Origin: Dysidea avara
Lineage: Eukaryota; Porifera; Demospongiae; Dictyoceratida; Dysideidae
Assembly: GCF_963678975.1 (NCBI RefSeq)
Contig: NC_089274.1
Span: forward strand, 20,483,133-20,547,132
DNA length: 64,000 bases
Direction: 5' to 3'
The notes beneath the pieces were generated by a model. That model did not search any database. It saw only the letters and a program-made list of their open reading frames with translations, and was not told the DNA's origin. The translations under genes were made by a program, and so were the position numbers. Positions 13,301 through 24,600 of the stretch are shown here, in pieces. Numbering within the stretch: the stretch's first letter is position 1; each line of letters begins with the position of its first letter.

Positions 13301-15439
13301 CAGTTTCTCTCCAAGAAGTTAGGAGTGGACCCAATCATGTTTGGTTACCTGGAGACCATCTTTTCAATATCCATGTTAATTGGTGGACCGCTGTTTGGCC
13401 GATTTGGAGATCTGTTTGGAGCACGGGCTGCTCTTACCCTGGCCCTGTTCTCAGCATTCCTAACCTATGCCATGCTAGCCATGTCTTCTAATATTTTAAT
13501 GCTGTTCCTGTCAAGGTTACCTGGTGTACTGATGCATGTGATGCATGGTGAGTAGCTGTGTGTTCTATTAGAGTAGTTAGTTCAGTTTCACCATAGGTGC
13601 TCAGATGGTAGTCACTGATGTATCAGGAAGTGCAGAGCGTGTTGATGTGTTGGGAAAACTGGGTGTGGCATATGGGGTCGGTATGGTAACTGGGCCAACA
13701 GTAGGTGGCTTGATAACAAGATTTTCGTCAGAGCAAACGGCAGCATTAGCTGCCAGTATTATCAGTCTGGCAACTATTGTACTTGTACTAGCTACCGTGC
13801 CAAAGACAACTAAGGACCCTGGAAGAGTAGCGAAGACTGATGAAGCAAAATCAGGTGTGTAGTGTTTATGTGTACATGTTTACTGTATGTTCATATATTT
13901 TATTGGTCTACAGAATCTCACAGTGTGTTTGACTATCAAGCCATCCTAGCACTACTAAAGATCCCAATGGTCCGTTACATAGTCATCTTGAAGGTGGTGG
14001 TTGGTATTCCAGTTGGGGTGTTCCATTCCATGTTTGCCATGGTCAATATTGACAAGTTTGGACTAACTGCTGAGACCAATGGACACCTCTTATCATATGT
14101 CGGCATTGTTACCATGGTGAGCAGATTAATATCTATCTGAGTTGTTATAATGATGCAAGTGTTTATAATGACTGGTACATTAAAGAAATACTCTAATAGA
14201 ACAGTCACCAATACAGATTGTTGTCACTGAGATATGACCACCTGTCTCCTGCAGTTGACTACTCTAATATAACATGAACTTCTCAAGTCTTTACAGGATT
14301 GAGAAAATCCCTCCCTGCACTTCCTTTAAAATTGCTCATACGACTCGGTATCCAATACTCCACTGTACAGTATTCTAATAGAGCAGTCAGTATGTATTAC
14401 AGTCCACCTATATAGCCTTCATAATAATTGGTATTTGTTATTGTCCACAGGTGATGCAGGGGTTTGGAGTAGGGTACATCTCAAAGAGGTTTAGTGATGG
14501 GTCATTACTGAAAATGTCCACTGCTGCTCTGGCTGTGTCCTACCTTTTACTGGTACATAACTATGTGTATACTTATGTGTGACTGTGTATAGTTGTGTGT
14601 ACATGTGTGGTAGTGTTCTAGTTGGAGCAGTACTAACCACTAAAACTGGCATTAGCTACTGATTTCATACATTTTGCTGGAATGCCATTATATAAAGTTG
14701 TTGCACAAACCAGTAGCAGATCAATAAAATGAGCTGATATATCTACTAAGTACCTTTAAAGCTTGCTTTAATTTGTTATTATAAAGGATCAATGTGGCAC
14801 ATTTGTAGTGTCATTACAATAACGTTTCTGCAGCAGCAACAGCAAGAACATGTTCACAAACATTGTCAGATTGGGTATCTGTAACTGCTGCTTAATTGCC
14901 TCATGATGGAATACTGACACGAATTAATTCTGCCAATATAGGGTTTTCTTATAACCAATCTGATTTTTTTTCAATAGCATGTTGTGTCATTTTACCTGTA
15001 CACTGGTGTTCTGGTTCTGGCCACTCCACATTGTTTCCTTGTAATCACCATGTTTGTACATGTGTTGATCGTTTGTTCTAATGTTTTCCCTTAATCACAA
15101 CATCACCTAATTATGTCATTAACATGTTCCTCATTCCCACAGGCACTAGTTGACAACCTCCCATTCCTGTTGGTGATATTGATCCCAATGATAGCTAGTG
15201 GTTCATTACTCAACCTTGTCGCTAGTAGCTCCATCACTAAGTGTGTTCCTGATACAGCAACTGGGACCAGTCTCGGCCTCAGCATGGCCACACACTCTCT
15301 GATACGTACCATGACTCCTACCCTTGGTGGATACCTGTATGCCTTATTTGGTTATCCCAGCTTTGGTCTGCTAGGATTCGTCATGAATGGAGCAATGATG
15401 ATATCTATTCTGATGGGATATACTGGTGGCATCAAGTAA
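10333..15439 (+). CDS. SLC22A18: Major facilitator transporter, SLC22A18-like, complete
   Basis: Six exons: 10333-10479, 13304-13547, 13597-13854, 13914-14116, 14451-14552 and 15143-15439, with consistent phases. The protein starts MNNAADKQAGDKEH and has about 12 predicted membrane segments. The MFS motif after TM2 is visible as GGPLFGRFGDLFGARAAL. Other family landmarks are FLSRLPGVLMHVMHGAQM followed by VVTDVSGSAERVDVLGKLG, and TMTPTLGGYLYALFGYPSFG near the end. These align well with human SLC22A18 (SRLPALLMH...AQMVITDLS...; LRTLGPTVGG). That protein is a polyspecific organic cation transporter candidate; its physiological substrate is not settled. Intron 1 is 2.8 kb and houses a fold-back element and other repeats; the remaining introns are short. 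The gene is tail-to-tail with the PH-PDZ gene (174 bp between stops). Confidence 0.9.
11430..12308. mobile_element. Fold-back element with long terminal inverted repeats, 859 bp
   Basis: The element spans 11440-12298 and is flanked by the direct repeat GTTGGCTGTG (11430-11439 and 12299-12308). Its ends are inverted (GGGGGTTACTATTCAGTG at the left, the complement at the right). The arms extend roughly 350 bp inwards with moderate mismatch: GGGCACCTTCAGCCCACTTC at about 11545 pairs with about 12155-12180, and GAGCAAGCTTGAGGAGCAAG at about 11770 pairs with about 11940-11965. The right arm has a small tandem array of GTCCAGTA-like units (12238-12285). No transposase frame is present. The 10-bp duplication with long arms fits a non-autonomous Mutator-like element, but other fold-back types are possible. 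Confidence 0.8.
12725..12865. repeat. Copy of the CCAGACACTTAGTTAA interspersed repeat
   Basis: Contains ATCCAGACACTTAGTTAAC, then ATCCCAAAGTGTTCCTTAG, then a CTGGAAAATTAGGACAC segment. The same string, in either orientation and with small changes, occurs near 2660-2710, 22510-22610, 22930-23010, 36360-36500 and 55610-55760. I infer a short dispersed element of roughly 130 bp. Confidence 0.6.
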
Positions 15440-15613
15440 TTTGGTGTAATTAACATCTGTGAATTCATTTATAATATACATGTATTTATCATCACATAAT
15501 TAGAAATGCAATTCCACAATTCATCCAAAAAAAAAAAAAAGCTGATTACAAAAAATTAAGATAAGTGAAAAGTTGTGTTTTATAGTGCCAAGAACACCTT
15601 CATATTATGATAG

Positions 15614-16944
15614 TTATTTCTGCCTGAAGTCCAGATCAGCGTAGTGCATGCCATCAGGTACTGGACCATTACCACTGATTTTCCTTGTGGGTGATACCCT
15701 GCCTCCTCCACTGGTCTTCCTAGCAGGAGGAGATTTGGGATCAATCTCCTCATAAACATGAGGTCTACGTCTAACCCTGCCACCTCCATTCATTGTAGCA
15801 ACTGACTCCAATAAAATGTACGATTCCTTTGTGTGCGGAGGGATTGGTGGAGGGCTTGGGGACAATGGTGGCTCTTCTGTGTCTTTTACAAAGTCTAGAG
15901 CTTCATCAATATCTTCGTCATCAACATTTTGAGTAGGGAAGACAATCTCAGCGTAGTTAGTCTTCTCATGAAGACCATCCACAATATAAGGGTCATCTTT
16001 CTTACGTACTGACACCACTGGTCTGACTGTAGCTAGAAACTCATCCGGACACTCTCTGATAATCTGGACAATTTCTTCAACACTTTTACCAGTCACAGTT
16101 TTGCCATGAATGTCAATTATTTCATCACCTACTCAACAAAAAATAATGATTAACAGCCATACAATGTACACACCACATTACACAAGATAAACATAACACT
16201 TCCCTTGCCAATATAACACAATACAACTTAACCAGACAACACCATACATTATCCTTTACAGGCCACTAGCAATAGAAACCACTGGGAGCCTATTGACCAG
16301 CAAATTAACAGGCTAGCATCCCTCTCGCTAAACATTATGGCTTTATTAAGGCACTCCATGGAGCTCAGCTAGTGTTGACACATGGTCACACTCCACTTAC
16401 CAGGTTTTAATATACCAGTAGCTGCTATTGGTCCATCTTCAACTATTCTACTAACTAGAATAAGTCCCGCTGCGTTTTTGATAGTACAGCCAATGCCTTT
16501 GTCCGGGTCTTTCTCTAGTTTAACTCTCTTCATGCCTTTTGTTAGTTTCCTTAGAGTCTTTCTGAATGGGTCTTCCCTCTCTGCTCTTTTTTCCTTCTCT
16601 TTAGCATTTTTGATGCCCTGAATCCATTCGGTGCGGTCCAGGTTCCCAGTGGCTTGGAAATATACTGACTTTCGCTTGTGACCAGTGTCCGTGTGTAGAA
16701 CAAAACAATGCTGTTTTTTCTTCACCACCACGTCTGGTTCTATTTCGACAATATCGTCTAAGAATATTCTACCCAATGGCTGAATCTCTTCGTTGCGGGT
16801 GACATTCTTAAAATAGCACAGGCATTGAGGATTGAGGGCACAGTATCGTCTCATCCACGTCTTTATGATTTCTCCTCGCTTACACAAGAATCCTTCCTTC
16901 AACAACAGGACGGACGATGAACGTCTTCTCCGAGAGCTCGCCAT
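15614..16944 (-). CDS. PH-PDZ adaptor-like protein with tyrosine-motif tail
   Basis: Two exons, 16401-16944 and 16128-15614, give 352 residues. Residues about 12-118 form a PH domain (LLLKEGFLCKRGEIIKTWMR, then RYCALNPQCLCYFK, ending RTEWIQGIKNA). A basic linker follows, then a PDZ domain at about 145-222 with carboxylate loop KGIGCTI and the usual GDEIIDIHGKTV strand. The tail is acidic, then Pro-rich (SPSPPPIPP), and holds possible SH2-binding tyrosines: Y240 (NYAEIVF), Y285 (SYILLE), Y307 (VYEEI, the classic Src-family SH2 ligand form) and Y344 (HYADLDF). The PH-then-PDZ order with such a tail suggests a membrane-recruited scaffold in tyrosine-kinase signalling; that role is an inference. 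I do not recognise a named vertebrate orthologue. The start has an Arg/Ser-rich MASSRRRRSSS leader. Confidence 0.85.
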
Positions 16945-17123
16945 TGTAATCGAGATTGTAATTGAGATTACTCCCTGAGCTGACCAACCTTAAACACACA
17001 CGTGACTATGTGTACTTTTCTCACGTGCTCACTAATGACCGTAATGAGCTGCATAGCTTATAAAAGCCTACTCAGTCTGTAGCTGCTGTTAATTTTTAAA
17101 CTGTCTAGATTGGTGTAGCAGAC
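16945..17123. promoter_or_regulatory. Bidirectional promoter, PH-PDZ gene / RBM24-like gene, with two E-boxes
   Basis: There are 179 bp between divergent start codons. It contains two CACGTG palindromes at 16999-17004 and 17022-17027, and TATAAAA at about 17059-17065 placed correctly for the plus-strand gene. CACGTG is the binding core of bHLH-zip factors (MYC/MAX, USF, MITF/TFEB). Which factor acts here is unknown. Confidence 0.6.
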
Positions 17124-18007
17124 ATGTCGCAGCAACTGATATTGTTACAAAAGGACAATACTTACACGAAACTGTTTGTTGGAGGGCTACCCTACCACAC
17201 GACCGACGATACTTTGCGAGAGTTTTTCGTTCAGTTTGGCGATCTGGACGAGGCGGTAGTGATAATTGATAAGACTACCAAGAAATCAAAGGGATATGGA
17301 TTTGTAAGTGTCCTCTATTATCACTGTATAGCCCTGTGTGTAACGCCGAAATTATCATCAGCTGTTAGATAATTTTTTAACATTGTTACCCTTATGAAGG
17401 TAACGATGGCGGATAAGGAAGGTGCAGAGAGAGCCTGTGCCAATCCTAACCCATACATAGACGGGAGAAGAGCTAATGTCAACTTGGCCTACCTTGGTGC
17501 GAAACCCAAGCATGGAAGCCAGCCAGGTATAGCTATCAATCGTGTACGCTCCGCAGGAGACTAAATTCCACCTCTTACTTTATTATTACAGGCAGCCCTG
17601 CAAGCACCCACACGGGGTACACTTCTCATGGGTAAGCTAATTTGATGTATTCATGAACGTTGATATAACTTGCAAGCTCATACTTGCTTACACCCTATTA
17701 ATTACAATAATGAATTGTGTAGCAACTTAATTGTGTTACAGAAAACTATTTTATTGCCCCCTGTATCTTCTATTCCAGGTCCCCACCCCCCTCTCCGCCA
17801 CACCCTCTTCCACTAAGCCCCCCAGCTGGCTACCCGATGATGGCCCCCCCTTCACAACCAGTTTACTATGAAGTGCCATACAGCCCAAATGGATCACTCT
17901 ACCCTGCTGCGTTCTACCCCTTCAATCCTCAATTCTATGGCACACAATTTGGTTTCATGCCTCCTCACTTTGTACCACCCTCACCACAAATGGTACCCTA
18001 CAACTAA
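17124..18007 (+). CDS. RNA-binding protein of the RBM24/RBM38 family, complete
   Basis: Four exons (17124-17303, 17400-17526, 17592-17631, 17779-18007) encode 191 residues. One RRM fills residues about 14-90, with RNP2 [11 protein letters not shown] and RNP1 KGYGFVTM (the latter split by intron 1). The stretch [15 protein letters not shown] is nearly identical to vertebrate RBM24/RBM38 ([15 protein letters not shown]). These proteins bind GU-rich mRNA sites to control stability and muscle-type splicing. The tail is short and rich in Pro, Tyr and Ser ([14 protein letters not shown], then [11 protein letters not shown]), without the alanine runs of vertebrate RBM24. The single sponge-like gene is probably pre-duplication, so I give no paralogue symbol. 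An AATAAA lies at 18051-18056. Confidence 0.93.
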
Positions 18008-18641
18008 CCACTGGTCACTAGAACTAGTACTTTTCCAATTGTATAAGAATAATAAATTATTTTATATTTTTAAATTTTATTTCGCTGCAATTAATTTGGC
18101 AGCAACTCTTGTAGATATTCACAGCTCATGTAAATATATAGCTTGTAATAGTCATTGTAATTGTATTGTTATGTCAACCGAGTATACCATCACTTAAATA
18201 TAAATTATGAAAAAGGCATTCAATAGCGATGTGGGGAGTATTAGCTAATTATGGTCATTGGTCTTCAGGAAAGTACCTAATGACTACATCTACACTTGTT
18301 TCCAGCTGATCTCTTTACAGGCTATCTACTGTTCTAGCTGATCTTTCTACAGGGTGATTTGTTTAGCAGCAGTACACCACATGTATTGAACCAATTACAT
18401 GAAGTTTGAAGTGGATTTGCCACAAAAATGAGGTATTGCTGAGAAGAATGGAACAGCAGTATGTTGCCTTTCAAATAATACCCTAATGGTGTCTCTACAT
18501 AGCGAGAGCCTGGGAGTTAGGTAGCTAAATTGTTCTGTATCAACAAGTCAATAATACACTACAGAGTCTATTACAGACAATAATTATATTGTGTTCTTCT
18601 AGTTCAGGTATTAGTTCTGCACAAAAATACTCTCCATCTTC
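18008..18641. other. Tail-to-tail spacer, RBM24-like / CAP
   Basis: The 634 bp between the two stop codons hold the RBM24-like poly(A) signal (18051-18056) and AT-rich sequence with no open frame of note. It should contain both 3' UTRs. Confidence 0.5.
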
Positions 18642-21600
18642 TCAACCATTAATATCAGTGGCAGTGGTCACCAACTTGCTTCCATTCCATTTCGTACGGA
18701 ACTGCTCTGCCACAGCATGCTCACTCTAAGTAGGAGGATAAAGAAAACATCCTATAATAATAATTAGCAAACTGCCAGGTCAGCAGAAATGGCAAGGGGT
18801 ACCCTCCCAGGCTGCACTAACAAAAGAATGACTTGCTAATCTAAAAAAGGAACATAATGGATTTCATTTGAAGGAATCCCTACATCAAACAGACAATGAC
18901 ATAATCACTCACAAATTCTCCACTTTTGTCAGGGATAAGTATGTTCATCTCTGAAGACTTGGCTGTGATGATTTCGCAAGTGAGGGACTCCTTACTGAGG
19001 TAGACTTGACACCCATCGGTCTTGTCAATGGACAACGTTGGCAGTTGATGCATTACCTGAGGAGTATGCCCAACAGTGTACACTATACACCACATTACAT
19101 GCATGGTACACTACACCAAGTTGTAATAGCTTGTACTTTTGTGTTCTACACTACAGTACACATAAATTTTTTTTGTATACTGCACTATAACACAGCTAGC
19201 ACTACACAATACACAAATCCTCACTTGAGCTTGAATACTTTGACAATTCATAACTTCCAAGGACGACACAACACCATCAAAAGCCACAGCAACCTTCTTG
19301 CAGTTATCTTCCATGTTAAACACACCATTCACAACAATACATATCACACGTGGCAGTACCTAAAGCGATGAAATTCACTTTGCCGTTCACCTTGATTGTA
19401 CTCCTTTCGCAGCGGAACACATACACAGATTGATGGAAATTAGCAGCATTAATGACAATGTCCTTATTATCCACTTGATATTCCTGTCACACACAGTATA
19501 ATAATGGCTACCATGCTAGTGTACACCACTTACCACAACCCATTTCTTCCCTTGCAGCTCACACACAGGAGCTTTCTTAACAGTGCTAGCTGCTGCAGTC
19601 TTTGGAGCACTTGCTGGTTTCTTCTCCTTGACCTCTACCTTAGAGCCAGCCCGTAGTGCTGGGTTCTTGTGAGTCTTCATACCATCTGTCACCTTACGAA
19701 GACCTTCATGACGAGATGACTACCAATACAGTGTAGGTTGGACAATGATTCTTACCGCTGGTAACAGCACCTCCCTTGTTGATAGCAGCAAACAGTTCAG
19801 CCCTACCTGCTTCATCGTCCTTCGTCTTTACTGAAGGGACATCTGAGGGTGGTAGGACAGCAGGAGGGGGAGGTGGTGGGGGGGCACCAGCACCAGACGA
19901 AACACCAGCACTATCGGGGTCTGCACCCTAATGTGTGACGATACACACAAGAACACACATACATACTGATAACAAAATCATACATTGATGAATCATACAT
20001 TGATGTAATATAGTGGATGTTGGTCCTGCATATATATTTTCTGGAAGAGGAAAACTGTAGCCAGAATGGTAGTAAGGACCCAAAGTGATTGTTAAGAGAA
20101 GTGTATATACACAATACATACACTACACACACCACACGCACACACACCACACGCACACACACCACACGCACACACACACATTGACAAACACACAGATTAC
20201 ACAGAGGTAATAGCCATCAACCTCAAATATAAACACAATACAACATGTGGCACATCAGTTTATCAACACAATCAGTTGATAATAACCTAAAACACTAAGC
20301 TGTACTGGCACAATATTCCTTGAACTTTACTCAACTTTATTACTAACTTTATTCATCTATTGTGAAGCCATGTGCTCGAGGAATGTACCAAAGGCCAACC
20401 TATTCTTTCTCCCCCAGAAACTACAGACCAACAAGTTAATTTACAAAAGGCAGCACACAGCCTGGGAACATAAACTGGAATGTGTGTGGGTTGATAGGTA
20501 GGTCCAGTCCAGGCTAAGACCTCACTGTTAGCCACAAATCAGCACGTGTGGCTTCTACCTTGATCACCTACAAGTGCCACTCTCTGATATATTCACTATA
20601 TACTAACATTAGTACTTTCAACATGAGGAATAATACAATACCTTGTGTTACCTGTCCTAAGGAGGTTGGTCTGTTGTCATAAACTTATGATGTATTCCTA
20701 TATGTGATTGTGTAGCTAATCATGGTGTTTGATATTGATACTGATAGTGAAAACCCCACTTGTTACATACACAAGGTGTATGGATATTAATACAGCACTA
20801 GCTAGGAAGGCCATGTATTGTGTTGGGGTAGTTGAAAAAAGTTTTGCGAGGGCTCTGGGACACACACAAAATGGTTTTAACAATTCACACATTAGACTGT
20901 TGGTTTAAAAAATAATTTGGAACTGCTCTTTGACTACTGCTACAAACTTCCTCACGTTCTTATTCCAACTGGGTCCAGTTGTATGATGCTGCTTGACATA
21001 TTTCTGCAGATCATTAATGCTGGCAATATAGCTCTTAGCCCAGACCACCTGATTCCTATACAGCACAGCCAGCCAGTAGGTAACAGTGGCACATGTAACG
21101 GTGATACTTACTGGTCTTTGCCCACTTTGCCCTTGAATTCCACCAGGATCCTGTTAGTGTAAAATTGTGCGGAATCCATGCCCTGCTTGACATAGGGAGC
21201 AGGCTTGGGTGACTGAAAAGTATTACAGTACATGGATGAAATCATTATACATAACAAACTCTCTGAATTGAGGATGCAATAGGAAGATGTTTAGGTCTGG
21301 CACCATACGTTGAGACCATAACACAGTAACCTTACGTTTCACAAATTATTCAGTACAATGCTGTATTACTAGTGACATTCCAACTTGGTACACATGATCT
21401 ATTACTTTGTATAGCCCAACCATTCATCTATTAAGAAGGGAAAACTCTTTAATGCAGCAAAAAAGGTCCGAACTTCATTTGGGTCCAAAGTGTCCAAGGT
21501 GTCCAAGGTGCCCAGTGCACTAACACACAACACTACAACCTACAACCACTACACACTATTGTGTATTCACAGCGCAGCTGTAATTCTCTGAACAAACAAT

Positions 21601-24600
21601 ATTAAAAAAAAAAAAAGCTGAGCAGCCCATCCTACTAATTGTGGCAGTCTATATGTGGCATATGACCTAAAAAGGAAATATCAGTACCTTATATGTTACA
21701 TACTAAATAAGCTAGCCTGTGATGTAATAGAGGGTGTGGTAGATGCCATGGCTATAAATAGCAACAAGAACAAAATTGGTCTCAAAGATAAATTCCATTG
21801 GCCTGATCTGTGTTGTCATAGGTGACACTATCCTTGGTTATCTTTAGGAAGTGTGCACATAGCAAACCAATATGAAAGATAGCTCTATCAATTACTAGTC
21901 TGGCGGCGCCCGCCCCTTCGCATAGAGTAAGGGTCTGGTATGCTTAGTATAGTGGAGTTGTACCGGATTACCAAAAACTGGTGCAACCAATCAGAACGCT
22001 CCACGTTTAATCAGCGAATTTTTGTGTATGTTACGTCAAAAGAATGAATCAAATTCCCTAACAGAACTGAAGAAACAAAAGGAGTTAGCTAATAAAGAAC
22101 AAAGAGAAGAAAGTGTTATATCGGGAAGGGCTTTTCGCCTTGTTTGATACGCGAAAAACCCATGTTACGCTCTGATTTCCTAGGTAGGGAGACATGTGTA
22201 TTTTATAAAAGTAGACCAATCCACTTTCGCCTGTGTAAAGGCGAAGAAAGTTCAATATCTCTGCCACAGTTTTGGGTGAGGCACTTCCGTTAAGGCCATT
22301 TTCGTTACGTCATTACATTCAAATTAAATTCCTCCAGAACAACTCGGTGATACTAAGCATACCAGACCCTTACTCTATGCGAAGGGGCGGGCGCCGCCAG
22401 ACTAATCAATTACATGGTTGACAAAAAGACTTATACACACAATATATTGAACTAATTCAGTTTTGCTGAATTTAAACTAAAGTTACTTGTTACGTGACTT
22501 GTGTAGCATGGGAAAAGTGTCCTGATTATTGAGGTGTCCTGATTTTCCAGATCAGTTTAAAGTACTTTGGGACCTTAACTAAGTGTCTGGATTATACGTA
22601 GCCCCCACATTAACAGGTTGCAGTGTACACTCTATCACTCACAATTGACAACCATTAATTATAGCTACAGTGTAGCACTTGTTGCACACATGAGTAATTT
22701 TAGTGATATAGCAATTTTATTGTCCTTGTATATACTCATAAGTCTATTGTTTCAGAAGGTCAACTTCCAGAATATTAATTAGAAACATTACTGGATCAAT
22801 ATACACAGAGGTCAGGATATTCATTACAATAGATTACTAACACCTCCAGATGACAATCCCAGCTAATGTAGTTGAGACTAAAGGTCTCACCACGGAATAG
22901 CATCCCAGTGGGACAGCTAAAGAGCGTTAAGGTGTCCAGGTTGGTTTATGTAATAGGGAATACTTTGGGACCTTAACTAAGTGTCTGGATTATATAGGTG
23001 TCCTCAAGTGTCCACAGTAATTATCATGTAACAAAAGTGGGACATGCAGCTTGCAGACTTGATGAGTTTGAGTAATACAATTTCCTTTTAGTTGTCAGCT
23101 ATAGTACATCAGATTACAATGCAGTACTTACACAATACAAATACTTTGGAGGCATCTACAAGATAATATTCTAAGCTTAGGCTAACAACCCACATGAAAA
23201 CTGTACCTATAAGGAAAGGTTTGGATTGTAAATACACAGAATGGTTGAAAGTTCAGAACTGTGGAATGTGCACAGCACAGCACCAAGCTTCCATAGCCAC
23301 TTTACCCACACTATTCCATTATCATTCATCCACACACACAAGTGGTTAAGGAGTGCACAGCCAGTTTAGCACAACAATGGTCACTGATGATACATTAGTG
23401 GTGGACTATGTCACCTTGTTTACACCAGTATGGCCAGCCTAACTGTATAGACCTATTGTATTGTGGTACTATACACCACATGTGTACACATTGGGACTGT
23501 TTGTACAGTGACAGAGTTTAGAATTTACTGGAATTTATCTCACTTGAGAACACCTACATAATCAACCAAATAGGGCCGCAACGGATAGCAATTTTACTAC
23601 TATCTGGATATCACAAAATCTACAGATAGTGACTCACTTGCTACAAAAATATTGTATATAGTGAACAAGATCATGTTAGTACTACTTTGGAATAGAAACA
23701 AACATAACATTCAATGTTAAACGTGGAAGCTATATGTATCACAGAAAATTTAACAGTTGCTTTATAAATAGTTGTTATCTGGATATCAGGATAATAAGGG
23801 TATCTGTTTCAGGCAACTCTAAGGTGCTCATACAACACAGCTTCAACTGAATGGATATGAAGATTTGTAGTGACATTAGCAGGATATTATGACATCATGG
23901 TCTACTATGTAATCAGTAGATTAACCCTACACTAACAGTGAAACCATACCAGTTACCGTATGGCAAGGAAAACTACACTGGACCAAGTTTGTGAAGAATA
24001 ACTTGCAATGAGAAGTGAAACTGACTTCATTCTGAAATTGATAAATCTTCTATAAACTAAACAGAGTTACTACCCCTACCAATTCAACAACCCAGGATTG
24101 CCACTAAGGACCTATTGTTGTTGGTTAGCTAACTTGACCACCTGAACACAATAATGGTCTGGTGGTAAACACAGATGCAGTCAACAGGTTGGCCATTATC
24201 TGACCAATCTCTCTCAACATTTGGCTGACCATTATCTGGTTTGGATGGACAATTTAATGTACATTATATGACCATTAATAAACTCTAATCAAAAAAGTTT
24301 TTATCTTTCCAAAAATGACTGACCTTCTATTTTTTCTCACTGCAGCTGTAAAATTAGCTTAACTTCATTAACAAAGTTACCACTTCATTACTCACTTTTC
24401 AAGTTTGATCTTGAATTAACTTTTCTTTTTTTACAAAAACATGTTGAAAGTTTACATGCCTGCTATATTTTAAAGACAGTTATCATGAATGTCACAAAAT
24501 AGACAATTTCTAGTCATGAGAACTTTAAGAGAGATGTTGGTTTTGTTGGCAAAAAGTGTTTGAGGACCCACAAAAAAGATTCAGTACATCTGAGGATAGA

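Noticed and set aside
20100..20185. CRISPR-like array of short direct repeats
   Set aside because: Simple CA-rich units with no unique spacers, in an animal genome.
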